Below are positions 1 through 5,923 of a stretch of 9,322 bases of DNA, piece after piece. Below the pieces are notes generated by a model, which saw only the letters and a program-made list of their open reading frames with translations, searched no databases and was not told the DNA's origin. A program made the position numbers and the translations under genes. The DNA comes from Candidatus Neomicrothrix sp. UBA825 (GTDB lineage: Bacteria > Actinomycetota > Acidimicrobiia > Acidimicrobiales > UBA8592), in contig DBHP01000119.1 in NCBI GenBank assembly GCA_002295705.1, positions 1,327-10,648 of the forward strand, read 5' to 3'. Numbering within the stretch: position 1 is the first letter of the stretch; each line of letters starts with the position of its first letter.

Positions 1-1
1 G

Positions 2-1963
2 GTTCTTGGTCCTGATATCCAAGAAAGTTTAAACATTTCAGACACAATGCTGCTCGGGTTAGGTAGCTTTGGCGGCGTCGTCTTAGTCCTTTCAACTATT
101 CCTTTCGCATGGTTAGCTGACCGTTATCGCCGTGTGGGTGTCCTTTCAATCGCTACAGGAGTATGGGCTGGTCTCGTTGCATTTACAGGAACTGTACAAA
201 ATGCGTTTCAATTAGCAATAGGAAGAGCCGGAACTGGAATAGGAGCTGGCGCAAAAATTCCTATCTCACCATCACTCATAGCTGATCAGTATCCAATAGC
301 GATACGGGCACGAATTTTCGCAGCTGAGGCTCTTGGTCGACCCATTGGTCAGGTAATTGGTCCTTTTATCGCTGGAGGAATCGTTCTCATGGCAGGTGAT
401 GGGCCTGACGACTGGCGTGTCGCATTCTATCTCTTCTCGATTCCCGCACTGATACTAGTTGTTGCGATCTTTCTCTTAAAAGAACCAGTACGTGGCGCTT
501 ATGAACAAGATGCAGTACTGGGCGGTAAGTTGGAAAAAGCTGAAGAAGAACCCCCAGTTAGGCTCTCTTCAGCGTTCCAACGTTTAAAGAATGTTCGCTC
601 GTTCTATTACCTTGTTGTCGGAATCGGCGTTCTTGGTTTCGCACTGGTTGCCGTTCCAACAACGGTGTCATTACTGCTTGAAGAATATTATGACTATGGA
701 GCGTTCAAACGCGGATGGCTTATATCAATCAGCTGGGCAGCCGCACTTCTCGCAATCCCGTTTGCAGGAAAACTAGGCGACAAATTATTTAGGCAAGATC
801 CAAAGAAAGCTCTTTGGCTTATGGGCCTACTCGTAGCGTTATATGGCGTGTTCGTAACGATCGGTGTTCGCTTCACAAACATTGTGATACTCATGGTGTT
901 CTACACGCTTGGAAATGCATGCCAGGGAGCAGCATTTACACAAATGGGTCCAACAATTTCAGCGGTAGTTCCCTACCGCATGAGAGCACAGGCATTTTCT
1001 TTAGTCGGTGTCTACATCTTTCTTATGGGTGGATTCTTCGGAGGATTACTTACAGGCGCATTCTCAGATGCCTACGGTGAACGAACAGCCCTAACCATTG
1101 TCGTTCCACCTGCTGCGCTTATTGGCGGTTTCTTAATCATGTACGGGTCCCGTTTTATGAAAAGAGATATCTCACTTGTCGTGGAGGAGTTATTAAATGA
1201 ACAAGAAGAGGAGCGACGAGCGCAGGCAAACCCAGATCAAGTTCCAGTGCTCCAGGTACAAGGACTTAACGTAAGCTATGGAAACCTTCAAGTACTTTTC
1301 GATGTAGATATTGAAGTAAAACGTGGTGAAACGTTAGCGTTACTTGGAACGAACGGAGCCGGTAAATCAACAGCTTTGAAAGCAGTCTCAGGACTTCACA
1401 TGCCAGATAGAGGTGTCGTCCGAATGAACGGACGAGATATCACTCTTGTTGACCCTGAATATCGAGTATCACTTGGCATGGTTCAAGTCCCGGGAGGTGA
1501 AGCTCTTTTCACAGGTCAAACCGTTGGAGAAAACCTCGAAGTGTGGAGTTGGCTTGTAGATGATGAACAATTGCGAACTGAACGAATGGAAAGAGTATTT
1601 TCAATCTTTCCGCAATTAAGTGACAGATTAAACGACAAGGCAGGGTCGTTATCCGGTGGGCAGCAACAAATGCTGGCGCTATCAAAAGCTGTCCTCCTTG
1701 AACCCGAACTCCTCTTGATAGATGAACTTTCACTTGGTTTGGCTCCTGTTGTCGTTCAGGATCTTCTTAAAGTCGTAGAGCAATTAAAAGACCTCGGAAT
1801 CACAATGGTGATTGTTGAACAATCAGTCAATGTTGCGTTATCTATCGCCGACCGTGCAATCTTTATGGAACGTGGACGCGTCCAATTCCAAGGACCGGCA
1901 CAAGAACTCCTGGAACGAGATGACCTTCTACGTGCTGTCTTCCTTTCAGGAGAAGGTGCATAA
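2..1963 (+). CDS. MFS permease domain fused to LivF-type ABC ATPase (5' partial)
   Basis: The frame is open from base 2 with no stop, so the ATG at 47 is probably internal and the true start lies upstream. Counting from that ATG (638 residues), residues 2-372 hold about 11 hydrophobic helices. The cytoplasmic loop after the first visible one reads LADRYRR, an MFS motif A, and a second-half equivalent, GKLGDKLF, lies near 237-244. TM1 is presumably cut off, which would give a 12-helix MFS unit. A charged linker (about 373-396) leads to an ABC ATPase: Walker A GTNGAGKST (434-442), signature LSGGQQQ (535-541), Walker B with D559 and E560, and Q592 at the H-loop position (VEQS). LivF proteins usually read VEQN there, which supports a LivF assignment. 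The D-loop reads DELSLGLAP where DEPSLGLAP is usual. The gene is followed after 2 nt by the LivHMG fusion, so it is inferred to power that importer. The role and substrate of the MFS half are unknown. The fusion is continuous, with no frameshift. Confidence 0.9.
   Translation, partial: VLGPDIQESLNISDTMLLGLGSFGGVVLVLSTIPFAWLADRYRRVGVLSIATGVWAGLVAFTGTVQNAFQLAIGRAGTGIGAGAKIPISPSLIADQYPIAIRARIFAAEALGRPIGQVIGPFIAGGIVLMAGDGPDDWRVAFYLFSIPALILVVAIFLLKEPVRGAYEQDAVLGGKLEKAEEEPPVRLSSAFQRLKNVRSFYYLVVGIGVLGFALVAVPTTVSLLLEEYYDYGAFKRGWLISISWAAALLAIPFAGKLGDKLFRQDPKKALWLMGLLVALYGVFVTIGVRFTNIVILMVFYTLGNACQGAAFTQMGPTISAVVPYRMRAQAFSLVGVYIFLMGGFFGGLLTGAFSDAYGERTALTIVVPPAALIGGFLIMYGSRFMKRDISLVVEELLNEQEEERRAQANPDQVPVLQVQGLNVSYGNLQVLFDVDIEVKRGETLALLGTNGAGKSTALKAVSGLHMPDRGVVRMNGRDITLVDPEYRVSLGMVQVPGGEALFTGQTVGENLEVWSWLVDDEQLRTERMERVFSIFPQLSDRLNDKAGSLSGGQQQMLALSKAVLLEPELLLIDELSLGLAPVVVQDLLKVVEQLKDLGITMVIVEQSVNVALSIADRAIFMERGRVQFQGPAQELLERDDLLRAVFLSGEGA
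1948..1956 (+). promoter_or_regulatory. Ribosome binding site of the LivHMG fusion
   Basis: AGGAGAAGG lies inside the last codons of the MFS-LivF gene. It ends 9 nt before GTG 1966 and 12 nt before ATG 1969. Either codon can be the start, with a difference of one residue. The position inside the upstream gene suggests translational coupling. Confidence 0.6.
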
Positions 1964-1965
1964 CC

Positions 1966-4788
1966 GTGATGTCAGTCCTAGCAGGAATCCTCTACAGCAA
2001 CGAAATACTGTTCCAAGGCTTCATTGATGGACTTATCTATGCTTTGATCGCTATAGGGCTCGTCCTTATTTATAAAGCAACCGGAGTCATTAACTTTGCG
2101 CAGGGAGCCATCGGAACCTTTGGTGGCTTTGTTATGGGAATGTTAATGGTTAACTACGGACTGCCCTATTGGTTAGCTGCCATTCTTGCTATTGCAGCAA
2201 GTGCAGCAGTTTCAACAGTCACCGAACTTCTAGTAGTCCGCAGACTATTCACGAAACCTAGGCTTCTTTTATTCGTAGCAACATTAGGTGTTGCGCAATT
2301 AGTTGCGCTTATCCAAATATGGCTCCCAACAGTGGATGAACGTGTTGACTACCCAACTCCGATTAAGGGTTATTGGAAAATAGGTGGTTTAGATATCCTC
2401 CTGCGCGGAGAGCAGGTTACTGTCCTTATCGTTGTTCCCTTCCTGGTAATCGTCCTCGGATACCTTCTCCAAAAGACACGTTTTGGCTTAGCTGTTCGAT
2501 CCGCTGCAGATAACCCGGGGGCTGCGCAACTTGCAGGTATATCAATTAGGTCCGTCTCTACGCAGGTATGGTTAATCGCAGGTGTTCTCGCTGGAGTATC
2601 GACGCTTCTAATCGGTCCGGTTTATCAATTAGATGCTGGTGGTGTTGGATCTAGTCTTGGCCCTGAGCTTCTTTTATTCTCTCTGGCTGCAGCGATGTTC
2701 GGACAATTGCAATCGTTTCCGAAGGCGCTTCTTGGCGGGATCATTATAGGGATCATCAATCGTCTAGTTCTTGCAAACAAAGGAAGGGGTTTCCTTGATG
2801 ACTGGGGTATCGGCAATGGCTCTAACTTGCTTGCTATTTTCTTAATCCTTCTGATCTTGATGTTGTTCATTAATCGCGGCAATAAAACTAGTGAACAATC
2901 ATGGGTTCTAACACCGCGACTCAGGTCGGCACACGAAGATCTCGTGCAATATCCACTGTTCAAATGGGTATCACGCGTTGGAACCGTCATTCTCGCTCTC
3001 ACAATTATTGGGCTGCCATGGATTGTTGATAAACCAAGTCGCCTCATCGCCTTCGCAGGTGTGATGATTGTGATGCTTGTTGTCCTATCCGCTGTTGTTT
3101 TAACCGGTTGGGCCGGACAATTATCACTTGGACAATATGCATTTGCGGCAGTCGGAGCATTTATGACGTCCTACTATACGGCATCATTGAATTACTTTCT
3201 CGCACTGGGAATTGGTGTTTTGTGGGGAATTCTCGTAGCCCTGATTGTTGGCATACCAGCATTGAGAATACGAGGCCTGTATCTAGGGATCGCTACGCTT
3301 GGATTCTCTTTAGTAGCGGGACGATGGATTTTATCCATTGATAGATTGAACACAAATGCTGCTGGAGGGGCGAAAGTGAAACCCCCAGTAATTTTCGGAA
3401 GATATGATCTGAGAACTGATAAGGAAGCGTATTACTATTTGTGCGTTGCTGCTGTCGCCGTTGTAATCTACCTTCTCTGGCGTATGAGAAATTCAGGGAT
3501 CGGTCGAACGTTGATAGCTGTCCGTGATAATGAAATGACAGCCTCTGCGTATACCATTTCCCCGACACGAGCAAAGCTCACAGCGTTCGCTGTCTCAGGA
3601 GCCATTGGAGCTCTCGCTGGTGGTCTCCTTGTACCCGCAACTGGTTCTTTACGATCTCTTGCATTCCAACCCAGTGAATCACTGCTTGTCATGTCCATAG
3701 CCGTTGTTGGTGGAATCTCATCAATTACCGGTGGTGTACTTGGAACTGTCTTTTTGGTAGGGATACCGACAGTCTTTGAGAGCAGCGCTCAGGTACGGCT
3801 CTTTTCAAGCGGATTAGGAATGTTAGTTGTTCTTATGTATTTCCCCGGTGGGTTAATATCGTTACTACATAATGCTCGTGACACATTACTAACGTGGATG
3901 GCGAATAAGACTAATTGGTCCCCGTCTTATAAAGGGCAGTCCGAAGCGATGTGGTCACGGTCGAAACAAGAGTCAAATATTGATACAACCATCGCTGCGT
4001 TGGAGACAGCTAATGTATCCGTTCGTTTCGGTGGCAGGTTAGCTGTATCAAACGTCTCTATTAATGTTCAACAAGGCGAAATTGTTGGTCTGATCGGTAC
4101 GAATGGAGCCGGTAAAACAACCCTTATGAATGCAGTGTCAGGCTTTGTGCCTTCAGATGGAGAGATCTCGTTACACGGAAAATCTATTCATGAATCAGCG
4201 TCACATGTTCGAGCACGAAATGGGGTAGGACGTGCATTTCAGAACGCAAAATTATTTGGGAGTTTGACTGCAAGAGAAACAGTTATGACTGCGTTGGAAG
4301 CAAGAGAACGATCTTTGCTTTTGCCATCAATGCTTGGAATTCCTCCGTCACCTTTTGTTGAGAGGCGGAAAAGAGTAGAAGCAGAGGAAATAATTCATTA
4401 TTTAGGCCTTGGCCGATATGCTGATCAGCTTATCTCGGAGCTTTCTACAGGTACCCGGCGAATAGTTGAGTTAGGTGCATTGATTGCTTTAGATACTCAA
4501 TTGATGCTTTTGGATGAACCAACCGCTGGAGTTGCGCAGAAAGAAACAGAAGCATTTGGTCCCCTGATCCACGCTATTCGAGCTGAATTAGGAAGTTCAA
4601 TATTATTGATTGAACATGATATGCCGATGGTGATGTCTATCAGTGACAGGATTTATTGTTTAGAGTCTGGTTCTGTAATTGCAGAGGGTTCACCTGATGA
4701 GGTTCGTAACGACCCTGGCGTTATTGCGTCGTATCTTGGCACTGATGAACGGGCCATTCAGCGAAGCGGAACAAGTTCCTCGGAGTAA
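1966..4788 (+). CDS. LivH-LivM-LivG fusion: two permeases and one ATPase of a branched-chain-amino-acid-type ABC importer
   Basis: This 940-residue inner-membrane protein carries three normally separate HAAT-family subunits in order. Residues about 10-300 are LivH-like: polytopic, with the hallmark VINFAQG at 41-47. Residues about 340-640 are LivM-like, with GWAGQLSLGQ at 381-390 and a terminal FPGGL near 626-630. Residues about 675-930 are a LivG-like ATPase: Walker A GTNGAGKTT (711-719), signature LSTGTRR (826-832), Walker B with D850 and E851, and H-loop H884 (EHDMP). The signature departs from the usual LSGGQ/LSYGQ but the catalytic Glu and His are intact, so an active ATPase is expected. 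The start is GTG 1966, immediately followed by ATG 1969. The gap to the MFS-LivF stop is 2 nt, indicating one operon. The expected ligand is an amino acid, amide, urea or small carboxylate, all known HAAT substrates; the sequence does not say which. No terminator is evident after the stop. Confidence 0.95.
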   Translation: MMSVLAGILYSNEILFQGFIDGLIYALIAIGLVLIYKATGVINFAQGAIGTFGGFVMGMLMVNYGLPYWLAAILAIAASAAVSTVTELLVVRRLFTKPRLLLFVATLGVAQLVALIQIWLPTVDERVDYPTPIKGYWKIGGLDILLRGEQVTVLIVVPFLVIVLGYLLQKTRFGLAVRSAADNPGAAQLAGISIRSVSTQVWLIAGVLAGVSTLLIGPVYQLDAGGVGSSLGPELLLFSLAAAMFGQLQSFPKALLGGIIIGIINRLVLANKGRGFLDDWGIGNGSNLLAIFLILLILMLFINRGNKTSEQSWVLTPRLRSAHEDLVQYPLFKWVSRVGTVILALTIIGLPWIVDKPSRLIAFAGVMIVMLVVLSAVVLTGWAGQLSLGQYAFAAVGAFMTSYYTASLNYFLALGIGVLWGILVALIVGIPALRIRGLYLGIATLGFSLVAGRWILSIDRLNTNAAGGAKVKPPVIFGRYDLRTDKEAYYYLCVAAVAVVIYLLWRMRNSGIGRTLIAVRDNEMTASAYTISPTRAKLTAFAVSGAIGALAGGLLVPATGSLRSLAFQPSESLLVMSIAVVGGISSITGGVLGTVFLVGIPTVFESSAQVRLFSSGLGMLVVLMYFPGGLISLLHNARDTLLTWMANKTNWSPSYKGQSEAMWSRSKQESNIDTTIAALETANVSVRFGGRLAVSNVSINVQQGEIVGLIGTNGAGKTTLMNAVSGFVPSDGEISLHGKSIHESASHVRARNGVGRAFQNAKLFGSLTARETVMTALEARERSLLLPSMLGIPPSPFVERRKRVEAEEIIHYLGLGRYADQLISELSTGTRRIVELGALIALDTQLMLLDEPTAGVAQKETEAFGPLIHAIRAELGSSILLIEHDMPMVMSISDRIYCLESGSVIAEGSPDEVRNDPGVIASYLGTDERAIQRSGTSSSE

Positions 4789-4849
4789 TTTTTCACAGCC
4801 TGAGACCCGACGATGATATGTGGCAGCATTTCAGGTAATGATGATGCAT

Positions 4850-5023
4850 TTAGGCGATGAAAGACTGGTTATCTACCAACCCAACTCGCTCGGCAACTGT
4901 GTTAAATAACATGAACCAGCCTGTCACGCCCTCTGCTTTGCATAAGGCTTCCAGTTCTTCTTTTGTTGACCACTTTTGGCCGTAAGAAGCTACCAATTCA
5001 TCAACTTTTTCTGGATTGAGCAT
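4850..5023 (-). CDS. Small hypothetical protein, 57 aa
   Basis: The frame begins MLNPEKVDELVASYGQKW and ends DNQSFIA at a TAA. It is bounded upstream by an in-frame stop at 5057-5059. A strong Shine-Dalgarno (GGGAGG, 5028-5033) sits 4 nt before the ATG, the same arrangement used by the two larger minus-strand genes upstream of it. The product is predicted soluble and mostly helical, with one Cys (28) and two Trp (18, 36), and no signal peptide or membrane helix. It lies 158 nt downstream of the nitroreductase gene on the same strand and converges on the LivHMG gene with a 61-nt gap. I do not recognise the family. The C-terminal stretch around FNTVAERVGL vaguely recalls the last helix of AhpD/carboxymuconolactone-decarboxylase-fold proteins, but this is too short to assign. 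Confidence 0.65.
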   Translation of the reverse strand: MLNPEKVDELVASYGQKWSTKEELEALCKAEGVTGWFMLFNTVAERVGLVDNQSFIA

Positions 5024-5027
5024 TCCA

Positions 5028-5033
5028 CCTCCC
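5028..5033 (-). promoter_or_regulatory. Ribosome binding site of the 57-aa gene
   Basis: On the minus strand GGGAGG is followed by TGGA and then ATG. It is the main support for this small gene being translated. Confidence 0.65.
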
Positions 5034-5086
5034 TTCTCCAGAGATGGCTTTGCTTTCTAATTATGCTTTCAACACTTGTACTTCAC

Positions 5087-5099
5087 GAGGTAGTACCTC
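5087..5099. repeat. Small inverted repeat upstream of the 57-aa gene
   Basis: GAGGTA and TACCTC flank a single central base, forming a perfect 6-bp dyad about 65 nt upstream of the 57-aa start codon. On the minus strand a GATAAT hexamer (a possible -10) lies about 7 nt before it, with no convincing -35. The dyad could be an operator over a start site. The evidence is weak because short dyads occur by chance. Confidence 0.25.
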
Positions 5100-5181
5100 A
5101 TGTATCTATTATCGCAAAAGACGAAATTCCGTGCTCTCGATTTTGAATCTTTTGCTCTTGGTCTTCTGTGGTCGTTCGAGA

Positions 5182-5832
5182 TTAAGCCCACGTGCACCAT
5201 TGCTCAAGTGGCATGCGTCTGGATTCGAGAGAGTTCACTGGTTGGGCCCAGTCTGGATACCCTATAGATATTCCGCAGAAGATCATCTCATTTTCTGGCG
5301 CTGAAACAAATTCTGATACTGCTTGATGATGCATCGCCCATGCTTCTTGTGGGCAGGTTCCAAGACCAGCTTCTTCTGCCAAAAGCATAAACGTTTGTAG
5401 GAACATGCCTAGATCTGACCACTGTGCTGCTCCCATACTTCTATCTATGAAACAAAAGAAAGCTGCCGGTGCTCCAAAGAAATCATAATTCTTTGCCATA
5501 TTTGCTAATCGTGCAGCTTTATCCTCTCGGGGTATTCCTAGGAGTTTGTACATCTCTTCGCCGAGTTCAAATCGATTCGTTCGATAGGGCTCTTGAAGTT
5601 TGGGTGGATAGATGGGGTATTCGGATTCACTTAGAGAAAAGTTGGCCAAGTGTGTCTTAAAATCATCCATCCTTGATCCGTTGATGACATATATTCTCCA
5701 TGGTTGAACATTGCCACCAGAGGGTGCTCGAGATGACTTTTCTAACAAGGTGGAAAGAACTTTATCCTCAACCGGATTTGGTAGAAACCCTCGTATAGAT
5801 TTTCTTTGCTTAACTGCTTGTGAAACTTCCAT
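5182..5832 (-). CDS. FMN-dependent nitroreductase family protein, 216 aa
   Basis: This is a predicted cytoplasmic oxidoreductase of the NfsB/nitroreductase superfamily, whose members bind FMN as homodimers and transfer electrons from NAD(P)H to nitroaromatics, quinones or other acceptors. The N-terminal FMN-phosphate motif is RKSIRGF (R10, S12, R14). It is followed by PSGGNVQPW (37-45), a central GTCPQEAWA segment, and a C-terminal GISIGYPDWAQPVN with downstream Arg residues typical of the flavin pocket. The length is normal for the family. The start is ATG 5832 because it has a GGAGG 4 nt upstream; the longer frame from 5949 would run through the terminator of the preceding gene and lacks homology-like sequence. 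It follows the lipoprotein gene on the same strand but is insulated by that terminator, with a possible promoter of its own. The physiological substrate is unknown. Confidence 0.9.
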   Translation of the reverse strand: MEVSQAVKQRKSIRGFLPNPVEDKVLSTLLEKSSRAPSGGNVQPWRIYVINGSRMDDFKTHLANFSLSESEYPIYPPKLQEPYRTNRFELGEEMYKLLGIPREDKAARLANMAKNYDFFGAPAAFFCFIDRSMGAAQWSDLGMFLQTFMLLAEEAGLGTCPQEAWAMHHQAVSEFVSAPENEMIFCGISIGYPDWAQPVNSLESRRMPLEQWCTWA

Positions 5833-5836
5833 CTTT

Positions 5837-5841
5837 CCTCC
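5837..5841 (-). promoter_or_regulatory. Ribosome binding site of the nitroreductase gene
   Basis: GGAGG followed by AAAG and ATG on the minus strand. It fixes the start at 5832 rather than at 5949. Confidence 0.7.
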
Positions 5842-5857
5842 AGTGGATTTAGTCCCA

Positions 5858-5863
5858 AGTATA
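5858..5863 (-). promoter_or_regulatory. Possible -10 element for the nitroreductase gene
   Basis: TATACT on the minus strand lies 26 nt upstream of the nitroreductase ATG and just downstream of the preceding terminator. It matches five of six TATAAT positions. A -35 at normal spacing would fall inside the terminator stem and is poor, so this is tentative. Confidence 0.35.
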
Positions 5864-5870
5864 GAAATAT

Positions 5871-5902
5871 AAAAAATAGGGGGCAGCGTATGCTGCCCCC
5901 TA
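5871..5902 (-). terminator. Intrinsic terminator of the substrate-binding lipoprotein gene
   Basis: TAGGGGGCAGC (5877-5887) and GCTGCCCCCTA (5892-5902) pair perfectly over 11 bp around a 4-nt loop. On the minus strand the stem is followed at once by six T residues (5876-5871). It starts 21 nt after the lipoprotein stop codon. A run of A on the other side gives a shorter U-tract for plus-strand transcripts too, so it may also stop read-through from the convergent operon. Confidence 0.93.
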
Positions 5903-5923
5903 AAAACTGAATCTTTAAATGTC

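Noticed and set aside
2625..3047. 140-residue minus-strand frame
   Set aside because: It lies wholly antisense to the LivH-LivM part of the fusion, which has unmistakable family motifs. Its own translation resembles no family.
4768..4793. Hairpin GGAAC-AA-GTTCC followed by TTTTT at the end of LivHMG
   Set aside because: The stem is only 5 bp with a 2-nt loop, lies inside the coding region, and is 9 nt from the T-run. It is not a credible intrinsic terminator.
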